DNA of 64,000 nt, from positions 1,394,501 through 1,458,500 of the forward strand of contig NZ_CP019508.1 in assembly GCF_002002865.1 (NCBI RefSeq). Reading direction: 5' to 3'. The notes under the pieces are model-generated. The model was not told where the DNA came from. It saw only the letters and a list, made by a program, of their open reading frames with translations, and searched no databases. A program made the translations under genes and the position numbers. This stretch comes from Brevundimonas sp. LM2. Its GTDB lineage: Bacteria; Pseudomonadota; Alphaproteobacteria; Caulobacterales; Caulobacteraceae. Of this stretch, positions 24,144 to 32,938 are shown one piece after another. Within the stretch, counting starts at the first letter, position 1, and each line of letters opens with the position of its first letter.

Positions 24144-25192
24144 GCTACGACCCCACCGAGACCGCACCGGTTGCGCCCGAGCCCAAGGGGCCGGTCGGGG
24201 CGCGCGAGGCCCAGATCCTGTATGTCGCCGAGGCCGAGGACGGCATCCGCCTGGACCGCTGGTTCCGCCGGCGCTGGCCGCACCTGTCCAACATCCAGGT
24301 GCAGAAGATGGCGCGCGGGGGCCAGATCCGCGTCGACGGGGCCCGGATCAAGCCCGAGGGCAGGCTGACGGCCGGGGCTGCCGTGCGGGTGCCGCCGATC
24401 CCCGAGCCCATCGTGCGGCCGCCGGGCGAGCACATGGCCTTGACCCCCGCCGACGTGGCCTTCGCCAAGTCGATGGTGATCTATGAGGACGACCTGGTCA
24501 TCGCCCTGAACAAGCCCTGGGGCCTGGCGGTGCAGGGCGGGACCAAGACGACGCGCCACGTCGACCGGCTGCTGTCGGCCTGGGGCGAGGGCATGGACCG
24601 GCCGCGGCTGGTGCACCGGCTGGACCGCGACACCTCGGGCGTGCTGCTGCTGGGCAAGGGGCCGGAGGCGGCCAAGCGGCTGGCGGGGGCCTTCGCGCGG
24701 CGTCAGGCCAAGAAGACCTACTGGGCCCTGGTCATGGGCCTGCCCAAGCCGGCGGAGGGGCAGATCAATGTCCATCTGAAGAAGTCGGGCATCAACGACT
24801 ACGAGATCATGCGCCCGGCCGACCCCAAGGACCCCGGGGCCGAGCCGGCCGAGACGGCCTTCGCGGTGATCAGCCATGCGGGCATGCGGGCCTCGTGGAT
24901 GGCGCTGAGGCCCTTCACCGGGCGGACGCACCAGCTGCGGGCCCATATGAAGGCGATTGGCCATCCGATCCTGGGCGATCCCAAATACGGCGACGAGGCC
25001 TCCAACCAGTTGAGCGGGCCGCTGAAGCTGCAGCTGCACGCGCGCCGGATCGAGCTGGACCATCCGTCCGGCGGGACCCTGGTGGTCGAGGCCCCGATCA
25101 GCGCCGAGCTGCGCGCCGGCTTCCAGCATTTCGGCTTCGACGAGGGCGAGGCGGATCACGACCCGTTCGCGGGGGTGAGGCGGCAGCGGTGA
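24140..25192 (+). CDS. rluC: RluC/RluD-type pseudouridine synthase with S4 domain
   Basis: The 350-aa enzyme has an N-terminal S4 RNA-binding domain (IRLDRWFRRRWPHLSNIQVQ, about residues 33-52) and the RluA catalytic domain with HRLDRDTSGVLLLGKG (Asp near residue 158) and FTGRTHQLRAHMKAIGHPI. RluC modifies several uridines of 23S rRNA; whether this copy is RluC or RluD cannot be fixed from sequence alone. GTG at 24140 overlaps the crcB stop; the stop overlaps the HAD gene, giving a coupled run crcB-rluC-HAD-ATP12. Confidence 0.88.
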   Translation: MSYDPTETAPVAPEPKGPVGAREAQILYVAEAEDGIRLDRWFRRRWPHLSNIQVQKMARGGQIRVDGARIKPEGRLTAGAAVRVPPIPEPIVRPPGEHMALTPADVAFAKSMVIYEDDLVIALNKPWGLAVQGGTKTTRHVDRLLSAWGEGMDRPRLVHRLDRDTSGVLLLGKGPEAAKRLAGAFARRQAKKTYWALVMGLPKPAEGQINVHLKKSGINDYEIMRPADPKDPGAEPAETAFAVISHAGMRASWMALRPFTGRTHQLRAHMKAIGHPILGDPKYGDEASNQLSGPLKLQLHARRIELDHPSGGTLVVEAPISAELRAGFQHFGFDEGEADHDPFAGVRRQR

Positions 25193-25872
25193 GACCCCTC
25201 GCCATCTTCGACATCGACGGCACCCTGGTCGACAGCCGGGCCTCGATCCTGCAGGCGGCGACCGAGGCGGCGCGCGACCTGGGCCTGCCCGACCCCCACT
25301 ACGACCGGGTGCGCCAGATCGTCGGCCTGAGCCTGCCGCACGCCCTGGCGGTGCTGGAGCCGGACCTGGGCCCCGACGAGCTGGAGCGGTTCACCGAGGC
25401 CTTCCGCGCCAGTTTCGGACGCATGTTCGACGCCGGCCATGAGGAGCCTCTTTACGACGGGGCCATGGACCTGCTGACCCGGCTCCACCGCGACGGCTGG
25501 CGGCTGTCGCTGGCCACGGGGCAGAACCGGCGCGGCGTGGCGCGCAACCTGGCGCGGGCAGGCTGGGCCGAGCTGTTCGTCTCGTCCCACTGCGCCGAGG
25601 ACGGGCCGGGCAAGCCCGATCCGGCCATGATCCATGCCGCCCTGGCCGCCGCCGGGGCCCATCCGGCGCAGGCCATCATGATCGGTGACACCGGCCACGA
25701 CATTCGCATGGCCCTGAACGCCGGGGTCCGGGCCCAGGGCGTGGCCTGGGGTTTCCACACGGTCGAGGAACAGATCGCCGCCGGAGCCCCGCATGTGGCC
25801 GCCGATTTCGAGGATTTGGAAGCCGCCCTGAACCGTTTCGCCGCCCAGACCGCCGAGAGAGCCATCGCATGA
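25189..25872 (+). CDS. HAD-family hydrolase (phosphoglycolate phosphatase-like)
   Basis: The 227-aa protein has HAD motif I FDIDGTLVDS at the N-terminus (nucleophile Asp), motif II around LATGQNRRG, motif III Lys in GPGKPDPAMI and motif IV IGDTGHDIRMALNAG. A helical cap lies between motifs I and II, as in Gph/PhnX-type phosphatases. Substrate not determinable. GTG at 25189 overlaps the previous stop; the gene's stop overlaps the ATP12 start by 4 nt. Confidence 0.9.
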   Translation: MRPLAIFDIDGTLVDSRASILQAATEAARDLGLPDPHYDRVRQIVGLSLPHALAVLEPDLGPDELERFTEAFRASFGRMFDAGHEEPLYDGAMDLLTRLHRDGWRLSLATGQNRRGVARNLARAGWAELFVSSHCAEDGPGKPDPAMIHAALAAAGAHPAQAIMIGDTGHDIRMALNAGVRAQGVAWGFHTVEEQIAAGAPHVAADFEDLEAALNRFAAQTAERAIA

Positions 25873-26627
25873 GCCATATCCCGCCGCTGGACCCCCGGGT
25901 CGCCGCCAAGAAGGGGTTCCGCGAATCCGAGGAGCGGCTGAAGCGGTTCTGGACCGAGGCCTCGGTCGCGTCGGAGGGCGAGGGGTTTGTCGTCCTGCTG
26001 GACGGGCGCGCCCCCAAGACGCCGGCCCATGCCCGCATCGTCCTGCCGACCGAGGCCGCCGCGCGGATGGTGGCCGACGAATGGGCGGCGCAGGGCGAGT
26101 TCATCGACCCCGGCACCATGCCCGCCACCCGCCTGGCCGCCACCGCCATCGACCGGGTCAGCCAGACGCGCGAACCCGTCGCCGACGAGATCGCGGCCTA
26201 TGTCGGCTCGGACCTGCTCTGCTACCTGGCCGAACACCCCGGCAACCTGGTCGCCGAACAGGCGCGCGAATGGGCCCCCTGGCGGGACTGGGCGTCTGGA
26301 GAGCTGGGCGTCCAGGTCGAGGCGACGCAGGGGATCATCCACCGGCCGCAGCCGCCAGAAAGCATCGCCCGGGTGCGCGATCTGGCGCTGGAACTGGACG
26401 ATTTCGCCCTGACCGGGCTGGCGACGGCGGTGCCGTTGCTGGGCAGCGCCATCTTGGGGCTGGCGCTGCAACGCGGGGCGCTGTCGGGGCAGGCGGCCTT
26501 CGACCTGAGCCGGCTGGACGAGGCCTTCCAGGAACGCCAGTGGGGCATCGACGCCGACAACGCCGACCGCACCGAGGCGCGCCGGGCGGAGGCGGTGCTG
26601 CTGGACCGGTGGTTCCGGGCGCTTTAA
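25869..26627 (+). CDS. ATP12-family F1-ATPase assembly chaperone
   Basis: The 252-aa protein matches ATP12: [20 protein letters not shown] at the N-terminus, the signature [18 protein letters not shown] and later [20 protein letters not shown], and a C-terminal helical part. ATP12 binds the F1 alpha subunit during ATP synthase assembly in mitochondria and alphaproteobacteria. Length is typical for the bacterial form. It is coupled by 4-nt overlap to the HAD gene and followed 22 nt later by pccB. Confidence 0.92.
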   Translation: MSHIPPLDPRVAAKKGFRESEERLKRFWTEASVASEGEGFVVLLDGRAPKTPAHARIVLPTEAAARMVADEWAAQGEFIDPGTMPATRLAATAIDRVSQTREPVADEIAAYVGSDLLCYLAEHPGNLVAEQAREWAPWRDWASGELGVQVEATQGIIHRPQPPESIARVRDLALELDDFALTGLATAVPLLGSAILGLALQRGALSGQAAFDLSRLDEAFQERQWGIDADNADRTEARRAEAVLLDRWFRAL

Positions 26628-26649
26628 GCCTCGGCCCAAGGAGTCTCCC

Positions 26650-28182
26650 ATGAAAGCCATTCTCGAACAGCTGGAAATCCGTCGCGAGGCCGCGCGGCAG
26701 GGCGGTGGCCCCGCCCGCATCGCGGCCCAGCACGCCAAGGGCAAGCTGACCGCGCGCGAGCGGATCGAGGTGCTGCTGGACGAGGACAGTTTCGAAGAGA
26801 CCGACATGTTCGTGGAGCATCGCAGCCACGATTTCGGCATGGAGACCCAGCGCATCCCCGGCGACGGGGTGGTCACCGGCCGGGGCACCATCGGCGGCCG
26901 GCTGGTCTATGTCTTCTCCAAGGATTTCACCGTCTTCGGCGGGTCCCTGAGCGGCGCGCATGCGGCCAAGATCGTCAAGCTGCAGACCATGGCCCTGACC
27001 AATGGCGCGCCCATCATCGGCCTGTTCGACGCCGGCGGGGCGCGGATCCAGGAGGGGGTGGAGAGCCTGGCGGGCTATGCCGACATCTTCCTGCAGAACA
27101 CCCTGGCCAGTGGTGTCATCCCCCAGATCAGCGTGATCATGGGGCCGTGCGCCGGGGGCGACGTCTATTCGCCCGCCATCACCGACTTCATCTTCATGGT
27201 GAAGGACACGTCCTACATGTACGTCACCGGCCCGGACGTGGTGAAGACGGTCACCAACGAGGTGGTCAGCCACGAGGACCTGGGCGGGGCGCGAGTGCAT
27301 GCGGGCAAGTCGGGCGTCGCCGACGGCGCGTTCGAGAACGACCTGGAGGCCCTGTCCGAGGTCCGCCGCCTGATCGGCTTCCTGCCGCTGTCGAACCGCG
27401 AGACGCCGCCGGTGCGCGAGTCGTACGACGATCCGGAGCGGGACGAGGCGTCACTGGACACCCTGGTGCCGGCCAATCCGAACCAGCCCTATGACATCAA
27501 GGAGCTGATCCTGAAGACGGTCGACGAAGCCGAGTTCTTCGAGATCGGGGCGGACTTCGCCCGGAACATCGTCTGCGGCTTCGGCCGGCTGGACGGCCAG
27601 TCGGTCGGCATCGTCGCCAACCAGCCCCAGGTCCTGGCCGGGGTGCTGGACATCGACAGCAGCCGCAAGGCCGCGCGGTTCGTGCGCTTCTGCGACGCCT
27701 TTTCGATCCCGCTGGTGACCTTCGTCGACGTGCCCGGCTTCATGCCCGGCACGCGCCAGGAATACGGCGGCCTGATCAAGCACGGGGCCAAGCTGCTGTT
27801 CGCCTATGCCGAGGCCACGGTGCCCAAACTGACGGTGATCACGCGCAAGGCCTATGGCGGTGCCTATGACGTGATGAGCAGCAAGCACCTGCGCGGCGAC
27901 GTCAACTACGCCTGGCCCTCGGCCGAGATCGCGGTGATGGGGGCCAAGGGCGCGGTCGAGATCATCTTCCGCAAGGAGGCCGGCGACCCGGTGGCCCTGG
28001 CGGCGCGCGAGGCCGAGTACAAGGAACGCTTCGCCAACCCCTTCGTCGCGGCGGGACTGGGATACATCGACGACGTGATCATGCCGCACGGCACGCGGCG
28101 ACGGCTGATCCGGGCGCTACGGACGCTGAAGGGGAAGGTGCAGACGAACCCGTGGAAGAAGCACGATAATATTCCGCTGTAG
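26650..28182 (+). CDS. pccB: Propionyl-CoA carboxylase beta chain (carboxyltransferase)
   Basis: The 510-aa protein is the carboxyltransferase subunit that moves CO2 from biotin to propionyl-CoA, giving methylmalonyl-CoA. Crotonase-fold oxyanion-hole loops are visible ([27 protein letters not shown]; later [16 protein letters not shown]). Strong identity of features with PccB, and the C-terminus [12 protein letters not shown] is characteristic. The biotin-carrying alpha subunit is not in the window, so it is encoded elsewhere or downstream genes were separated. AAGGAG precedes the ATG. Confidence 0.94.
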   Translation: MKAILEQLEIRREAARQGGGPARIAAQHAKGKLTARERIEVLLDEDSFEETDMFVEHRSHDFGMETQRIPGDGVVTGRGTIGGRLVYVFSKDFTVFGGSLSGAHAAKIVKLQTMALTNGAPIIGLFDAGGARIQEGVESLAGYADIFLQNTLASGVIPQISVIMGPCAGGDVYSPAITDFIFMVKDTSYMYVTGPDVVKTVTNEVVSHEDLGGARVHAGKSGVADGAFENDLEALSEVRRLIGFLPLSNRETPPVRESYDDPERDEASLDTLVPANPNQPYDIKELILKTVDEAEFFEIGADFARNIVCGFGRLDGQSVGIVANQPQVLAGVLDIDSSRKAARFVRFCDAFSIPLVTFVDVPGFMPGTRQEYGGLIKHGAKLLFAYAEATVPKLTVITRKAYGGAYDVMSSKHLRGDVNYAWPSAEIAVMGAKGAVEIIFRKEAGDPVALAAREAEYKERFANPFVAAGLGYIDDVIMPHGTRRRLIRALRTLKGKVQTNPWKKHDNIPL

Positions 28183-28190
28183 GGGGATGC

Positions 28191-28694
28191 TCAGCTTCGC
28201 GCCATGTGCGCGTGGTAGTAACGCGTCGCTTGCTCCATCGTAATCCCTTCGCGCTGATGGATCGCCAACGGGTGGTCAGTCGGCTCCAGTTCGATCAGCG
28301 GGCGCTGTCGGTGGTCTTGGGGCAGTACCTGGCATTTCAGCCCCATGGTCTCCGGATATCCGGGGACTGCATTCGAAAACCAGCCGAACATCGGCCCAAG
28401 CTTCGACTGGTCGTCATCCTCGAAGCTGTCCCAATAGCGGTCGATGTTCTCCTTGCTCAGGGTGGACCAGACGCCGAACTCTAGCGTCTGATCACTGCCG
28501 ATTATGGGCAGGGCCAGCACCGCCCGGACATAGAAGTCGACGTCCTTGAAGCGGCAGAAATCGCTCTGGAGTTTCCAGTTCGCAGCCCGCTCTTCCTCGC
28601 TCGCCCAATCCCACGGCGCGGGAGCCTTGAACGCCAGGGCGGAAAAACCTTCATGGGTTTGACCGCAAGTCGCGCAGATGAAGGACACAGGCAT
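28191..28694 (-). CDS. DUF2199 domain-containing protein
   Basis: The 167-aa protein starts MPVSFICATCGQTHEGFSAL with a CxxC pair (CATC) as in DUF2199, and continues with FKAPAPWDW, DVDFYVRAVLALPI, and GVWSTLSKENIDRYW. The family is widespread and uncharacterised; the CxxC could hold zinc. ATG at 28694 is the natural start; the upstream extension is not conserved-looking. It converges with pccB, 8 nt apart. Confidence 0.85.
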   Translation of the reverse strand: MPVSFICATCGQTHEGFSALAFKAPAPWDWASEEERAANWKLQSDFCRFKDVDFYVRAVLALPIIGSDQTLEFGVWSTLSKENIDRYWDSFEDDDQSKLGPMFGWFSNAVPGYPETMGLKCQVLPQDHRQRPLIELEPTDHPLAIHQREGITMEQATRYYHAHMARS

Positions 28695-28737
28695 GGTTTC
28701 GTCCTTATCGGCGTTGCCCTCCCAATGGTAGCGGTTG

Positions 28738-28851
28738 ATGGTGACCAACCTCCTCTTCCTCTGCTCCCGCAACCGCCTCCACTCGCCGACGGCGGAGCAG
28801 GTGTTCGCCGCCTGGCCGGGGGTGGAGACCGCGTCGGCGGGGCCCTCCCTC
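28738..28851 (+). pseudogene. Truncated low-molecular-weight phosphatase-like gene
   Basis: ATG at 28738 opens MVTNLLFLCSRNRLHSPTAE, then QVFAAWPGVETASAG, the N-terminal third of the small (about 110 aa) low-molecular-weight tyrosine phosphatase-like proteins (consensus MTNLLFLCSRNRLRSPTAE). After ASAG similarity stops abruptly. The following ORF sequence (PSLSLWEKETYS...) is antisense to the neighbouring membrane-protein gene, whose stop lies at 28872. A run CCCTCCCTCTCCCTCTGGGA (from about 28845) marks the junction. The catalytic Cys-loop is present but the general-acid region is gone, so this is a remnant. Confidence 0.7.
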
Positions 28852-28871
28852 TCCCTCTGGGAGAAGGAGAC

Positions 28872-29537
28872 CTATTCCACCAAGGCGTTCGCCGTGACCA
28901 CCAGGCCGGTGGTCAGCAGGTACAGCCCGATCGCCCAGGCCCAGGCCTTCCAGCGGCTCAGCCCCGGGACGGCCGCAAGCCACAGGCGCTGGATGGCGAT
29001 GTACCACAGGGTGATCACCCCGATCAGAACGATGCCGGCTAGGGTGCTCCACAGCGACGGCTCCTGAACGCCGAGGGTGCCGAGGCTGACCAGGATCGAG
29101 GTGGCTCCGGCGAGATAGCACTGGGCGAAGAAGGGCGGGCGCAGGCTTTCGCGGTCGATCCTGTGACCCGACAGCTTCAGGAAAGCCCACGCGAAAACCA
29201 GGGGATGCAGGCTGAACATCAGGGCCCGGAAAGCCAGCAGGTTCTGCTCATTGCCGGTGATGAAGCGGCTGGCGGCATTCGGTTCGTCGGTCGGGCCGAC
29301 CCCGAACAGCAGCTCCAGCCCATGGGCGAGCAGGATGCTGAGCACCAGGAACAGCGGCGGGCTGAGCGTTTCCAGATACTGTTTCTCGGGCTTGTCGCGC
29401 TGCTCCGCGTCCGAATAGTGCATCGTCCGCAACGGGTGGCGCAGGGTCATCAGCAGGGTGCGCGGATAGAAGAGCAGCCACGACATGACCTCGTAGAGCA
29501 GCTCCTCCACCGACTGCAGGATCTTCATCGCGTTCAT
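28872..29537 (-). CDS. Hypothetical permease-like membrane protein
   Basis: The 221-aa protein has an N-terminal amphipathic part (SWLLFYPRTLLMTLRHPLRT) and four or five membrane helices, with ISGNEQ-like hydrophilic loops. It resembles Yip1-like or 'permease' hypothetical proteins of Caulobacterales, but no transport function is shown. ATG at 29537 (MNAMKILQSVEELLYEV) is chosen over the far upstream start because the preceding 32 residues look non-coding. Its 3' end abuts the truncated phosphatase remnant. Confidence 0.75.
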   Translation of the reverse strand: MNAMKILQSVEELLYEVMSWLLFYPRTLLMTLRHPLRTMHYSDAEQRDKPEKQYLETLSPPLFLVLSILLAHGLELLFGVGPTDEPNAASRFITGNEQNLLAFRALMFSLHPLVFAWAFLKLSGHRIDRESLRPPFFAQCYLAGATSILVSLGTLGVQEPSLWSTLAGIVLIGVITLWYIAIQRLWLAAVPGLSRWKAWAWAIGLYLLTTGLVVTANALVE

Positions 29538-29658
29538 GTCGGGCCTCCGCGCGTGAGCCTGAAGGGACAATGCTTTGAACCGGTAATCGGTGGCCGGGCA
29601 TGACCCGATCCAGGGGGCTGCGATGGCACCCACCCCGGTTTTCCGCTAGTCTGACCCC

Positions 29659-30240
29659 ATGAACGCCCCCGCCTTCTTCCCTCGCACGGACGGCGGTCGT
29701 CACCGGTTCACGGTCGACGACGTGGATCGCATGATCGAGGCCGGGGTGATCGCGCCGGATGCTTCGCTGGAAATCCTGGACGGGGAGATCATCGACATGG
29801 CCTCCGAGGGTGAGGCGCATCTGACGTTCAAGGACGAGATCGTGCGGGTGCTCGTGCCCGCGCTGGGGCGGGAGTGGCGGATCATTCCGGACGGGACGCT
29901 GCATCTGGCACCCACGGATGCGCCGCAACCCGACTTCTACGTCATCGCCCGGTCGTCGCCGTTGAAGCCCGCCGATCCGGCGGCGGTGCCGCTGGTGATC
30001 GAGATCGCGGACATGTCGTTGGGCTATGATCTGGGCCGCAAGAGCGCGACCTATGCCCGCTATGGGCTGGCCGAATACTGGGTCGTGGACGTCAACGCCC
30101 GCGTCACCCATGTGCTGACCCTGCCCGAGACCGGGGCCTATCGCGGGGTGGGGCGGGTGCCGTTCGGCGAGACCCTCGTAGCGGGCGGGCTGCCGACGGT
30201 GTCAGTGCGGTTCGACGACTGGGTGCCGCTGGAGGGCTGA
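29659..30240 (+). CDS. Uma2 family restriction-endonuclease-like protein (DUF820)
   Basis: The 193-aa protein shows the Uma2/DUF820 features: FTVDDVDRMIEAGVI, LEILDGEIIDMASEGEAH, the PD in DAPQPDFYVIA, the E in LVIEIADMSLGYD and K in LGRKSATYARYGLAEYWVVD. This is a PD-(D/E)XK nuclease fold common in bacteria with many paralogues; cellular role is unknown. No partner gene points to a restriction or toxin-antitoxin function here. Confidence 0.88.
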   Translation: MNAPAFFPRTDGGRHRFTVDDVDRMIEAGVIAPDASLEILDGEIIDMASEGEAHLTFKDEIVRVLVPALGREWRIIPDGTLHLAPTDAPQPDFYVIARSSPLKPADPAAVPLVIEIADMSLGYDLGRKSATYARYGLAEYWVVDVNARVTHVLTLPETGAYRGVGRVPFGETLVAGGLPTVSVRFDDWVPLEG

Positions 30241-30244
30241 CGAC

Positions 30245-30724
30245 CTACCCCCGCGCCGCCGCCCGCAGCGCATCCATGTCCAGCCGTTTCATCTCCATCA
30301 TCGCCGCGAAGACCCGGGCGACGACGGCCGGGTCGGGGTCGCTCATCAGGGCACCGAAGCCGACCGGCACGATCTGCCAGCTGAAGCCGTAGCGGTCCTT
30401 GGCCCATCCGCACTGTTCGGCCTCCGGAACGGCCGACAGGGCGGCGTAGAGGCGGTCGGTCTCGGCCGGGTCGGTGTAGATCTGCAGCGAGACGGCCTCG
30501 GTGAAGGTGAAATAGGGGCCGCCGTTCAGGGCGGTGTAGCGGTTGCCGGCCAGGGTGAACTCGACCAGCAGGACACCGCCCGCCTTGCCGCCCGGATAGT
30601 CGGCGGGGGCGCGGACGATCCGCTCGATCCGCGAGTTGGGGAGGACGGAGACATAATAGGTCGCGGCCTCCTCGGCCTGGGTGTCGAACCACAGGCAGGG
30701 GATGATCTTCTGTTCGGCGGGCAT
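30245..30724 (-). CDS. PhnB-like VOC family protein
   Basis: The 159-aa protein belongs to the '3-demethylubiquinone-9 3-methyltransferase'/PhnB-like VOC group: KIIPCLWFDTQAEEAATYYV at the start, GGPYFTFTEAVSLQIY in the middle and KDRYGFSWQIVPVGFGALM later. The family name is historical; members lack a methyltransferase fold. ATG at 30724 starts the domain. It follows the MarR gene by 56 nt on the same strand and is probably cotranscribed with it. Confidence 0.85.
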   Translation of the reverse strand: MPAEQKIIPCLWFDTQAEEAATYYVSVLPNSRIERIVRAPADYPGGKAGGVLLVEFTLAGNRYTALNGGPYFTFTEAVSLQIYTDPAETDRLYAALSAVPEAEQCGWAKDRYGFSWQIVPVGFGALMSDPDPAVVARVFAAMMEMKRLDMDALRAAARG

Positions 30725-30780
30725 GGGGGGATCCTTTGCTTCGGAGGGTTGGAAGGCGTTCAAAGGCGTGACGGCCGCGG

Positions 30781-31221
30781 TCATGTCAGGGCCCTCAGAC
30801 CGGTCCGGAGGGCGTCTCCGGTGCCGGGGAGCTCGGCTTCCACGACGGCGTGCTCGCGGATCCAGACGGGGGTGGTTTCGGCGAGGACGGCCCGCCCGGC
30901 GTCGGTCAGGGCCAGGCGCCGGCTCCGACGGTCGGTGGCGTCGACGCTGACGCTGACCCAGCCGGCCCGCTCCAGCGGTTTCAGGGCGGCCGTCACGGTC
31001 GACCGATCCATGGCCAGCAGCTCGGCGACCGCGCCGATCCTGGGCGGTGAGGGTCGGTTCAGCCCGTTCATCAGCGAGAACTGCCCGCTGGTGATGCCGA
31101 AGGGTCGAAAGGCGTCGTCAAACCGGCGGGCCAGGGCGCGGGCGGCGCGCTGGGCGTGCAGGCACAGGCAGTGGTCGCGGATGTGCAGGGTCGTCGCGAA
31201 AGCCTCGGGCACGTTTGACAT
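30781..31221 (-). CDS. MarR-family transcriptional regulator
   Basis: The 146-aa protein has the winged-helix MarR fold: FGITSGQFSLMNGLNRPSPP, AELLAMDRSTVTAALKPLER (recognition helix) and VSVDATDRRSRRLALTDAGR (wing). It is divergent from a glutathione S-transferase gene and upstream of a VOC gene, and a TTGATATCAA palindrome lies in the 52-bp gap between the two starts. Likely role: repressor of itself and the GST, released by an electrophile or phenolic ligand. The ligand is unknown. Confidence 0.9.
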   Translation of the reverse strand: MSNVPEAFATTLHIRDHCLCLHAQRAARALARRFDDAFRPFGITSGQFSLMNGLNRPSPPRIGAVAELLAMDRSTVTAALKPLERAGWVSVSVDATDRRSRRLALTDAGRAVLAETTPVWIREHAVVEAELPGTGDALRTGLRALT

Positions 31222-31234
31222 ATCCCCAAATACA

Positions 31235-31244
31235 TTGATATCAA
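31235..31244. promoter_or_regulatory. Palindrome in the marR-GST divergent region
   Basis: TTGATATCAA is a perfect 10-bp palindrome placed between the two divergent starts (31221 and 31274), flanked by AT-rich DNA. Position and symmetry suit a MarR-dimer operator controlling both directions. Confidence 0.55.
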
Positions 31245-31273
31245 ACTATCGGTCAAGTTTGTGAGGAGCCGTC

Positions 31274-31957
31274 ATGATCCAGGTCACCGCCTTCAAATGG
31301 GTCCCGCCCTTCGCCCAGGGATCTGTTCGCGACCTCCGCGTGCGCTGGGCGCTGGAGGAGGCCGGGCTGGCCTATGACGATCGGCTGATCGGGTTCGAGG
31401 ACCAGGCGACGCCCGCCTATCGCGCCCAGCAGCCCTTCGGCCAGGTTCCGGCCTATCGCGACGGCACGGTCGAGATGTTCGAGAGCGGGGCCATCGTGCT
31501 ATGGATCGCGCAGAACGCTGAGGCCCTGATGCCGACCGACGACGCCGGTCGCGCCATGGTCATGACCTGGCTGTTCGCGGCCATGAACAGCGTCGAGCCC
31601 TTCGTCGCCGAACTGGCCGGGATCGACCTGTTCCATGCCGACAAGAGCTGGGCGAAGGAACGCCGGCCGGAAGCGGAGGCCTTCCTGCGCAAGCGGCTGG
31701 GCGATGTGCAGACCGCGCTCGGGGACCGGCTGTGGTTCGCCAACGACCGCTTCAGCGCCGCCGACATCCTGATGACCCATGTGCTGCGCGATCTGCGCCA
31801 CACGACGATCGTCGCCGACTTTCCCGCCCTCGCCGACTATGTCGCCCGCGCCGAGGCCCGTCCTGCGTTCCGGCGAGCTCTGGACGATCAGATGAAGCCG
31901 TTCCGGGCCGTGGAGGCCGCGCAGCTTGAACGCGCCGAGGGTCCGGTCGCGTCGTAG
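31274..31957 (+). CDS. Glutathione S-transferase family protein
   Basis: The 227-aa protein has an N-terminal thioredoxin-like domain (LRVRWALEEAGLAYDDRLIG, QPFGQVPAYRDGTVEMFESG) and a helical C-terminal domain (DRLWFANDRFSAADILMTHV). The FESGAIVLWIAQ segment carries the Glu-Ser that binds the glutathione gamma-glutamyl group. It is divergent from a MarR regulator, which suggests inducible detoxification. Substrate unknown. A repeat element with a terminator-like end follows. Confidence 0.88.
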   Translation: MIQVTAFKWVPPFAQGSVRDLRVRWALEEAGLAYDDRLIGFEDQATPAYRAQQPFGQVPAYRDGTVEMFESGAIVLWIAQNAEALMPTDDAGRAMVMTWLFAAMNSVEPFVAELAGIDLFHADKSWAKERRPEAEAFLRKRLGDVQTALGDRLWFANDRFSAADILMTHVLRDLRHTTIVADFPALADYVARAEARPAFRRALDDQMKPFRAVEAAQLERAEGPVAS

Positions 31958-32030
31958 CCTGGAGAGAGCGGCGATGCCTCAGGCCTGATGGTCATCCCGG
32001 CGCGCCGGGCCAAGGCGACCGATCCATATA

Positions 32031-32160
32031 CGACCGATTTTGACGCAGCAGTCGGTTAGGCTGTGGACCGGGTCTTTGACAATCGAGCCACCATCGTCCC
32101 CGAAGCGGACCCTCCGGACCAGTCCGACCCGAACGGGTCGGACGGGTCGGACTCTCTTTT
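32031..32160 (+). repeat. Dispersed intergenic element, copy A, ending as a terminator
   Basis: The element begins CGACCGATTTTGACGCA (32031-32047), continues with GGTCTTTG (32071-32078) and GTCCCCGAA (32096-32104), and ends with a 22-bp palindrome (GTCCGACCCG at 32122-32131, CGGGTCGGAC at 32134-32143), two CGGGTCGGA repeats (32134-32151) and CTCTCTTTT. The same blocks in the same order occur on the minus strand at 49408-49530. It probably terminates the GST transcript; whether the conserved upstream part is a small RNA or a mobile repeat is open. Confidence 0.7.
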
Positions 32161-32178
32161 ACGAGTCCGGCACCGACC

Positions 32179-32934
32179 TCAGCCGAGCAGCGCCGCCCGC
32201 TCCTCGGCCGTCAGCATGCGCCAGTGGCCCTCGGGCAGGTTGTCCAGTTTCAGCGGGCCGATGCGGACGCGGATCAGGTCGATGACGTCCAGATCGACCA
32301 TGGCGCACATGCGCCGGATCTGGCGGTTGCGGCCCTCGCGCAGGATGAACTTCAGGCGGAAGCTCTCCATCCGGCTGACATAGGCCGGGCGCAGCTGGCG
32401 GCCGTCCAGCATCAGGCCGTGGCGCAGGATCTTCAGCTTCTTCTCGGTCACGTCGCCGGCGACCCGGACCAGATATTCCTTGTCGAGATCGGACTCCGGC
32501 CCGATCACCGCCTTGGCCACCACCCCGTCGGAGGACAGCAGCAGCAGGCCCCGCGAATCCTCGTCCAGACGGCCGATGGGGGGCAGGGAGGCGTCGGCGG
32601 CGGGGACGGGGCCTTCGCCGATGCGATTGGCCTCTGTCAGCAGGCGGACGGCCGGGATCTTGTCCGGCTCGGGCTGGCCCGAGACGTAGCCCAGCGGCTT
32701 GTGCATGACGATGGTGACCCCGGCGGCCAGGGCGGTCTCGGCCCGGTCGCTGAGGGTCAGGGTCTGGCCCGGCTCGATCTTGCGGCCGGCATCGGTCACG
32801 ACCGCGCCGTCGATGGAGACCAGGCCGTCGGCGATCAGGGCGTCGGCCTCGCGGCGCGAACAGACCCCGGTCTGGCCCAGCCATTTGTTGATGCGGCTGG
32901 GCTCGGGACCGTCATACAGGCGGGAGAAGGCCAT
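32179..32934 (-). CDS. RsuA/RluB/RluF-family pseudouridine synthase
   Basis: The 251-aa enzyme has an S4 domain (SRINKWLGQTGVCSRREADA, about residues 13-32) and the RsuA-type catalytic domain with GRLDEDSRGLLLLSSDG (catalytic Asp near residue 122) and REGRNRQIRRMC. RluF modifies U2604 of 23S rRNA and RluB U2605; the MHKPLGYVSG context slightly favours RluF, but the target is not certain. It is followed on the same strand by nothing; the methyltransferase gene lies 4 nt upstream. Confidence 0.88.
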   Translation of the reverse strand: MAFSRLYDGPEPSRINKWLGQTGVCSRREADALIADGLVSIDGAVVTDAGRKIEPGQTLTLSDRAETALAAGVTIVMHKPLGYVSGQPEPDKIPAVRLLTEANRIGEGPVPAADASLPPIGRLDEDSRGLLLLSSDGVVAKAVIGPESDLDKEYLVRVAGDVTEKKLKILRHGLMLDGRQLRPAYVSRMESFRLKFILREGRNRQIRRMCAMVDLDVIDLIRVRIGPLKLDNLPEGHWRMLTAEERAALLG

Positions 32935-32938
32935 GCGG

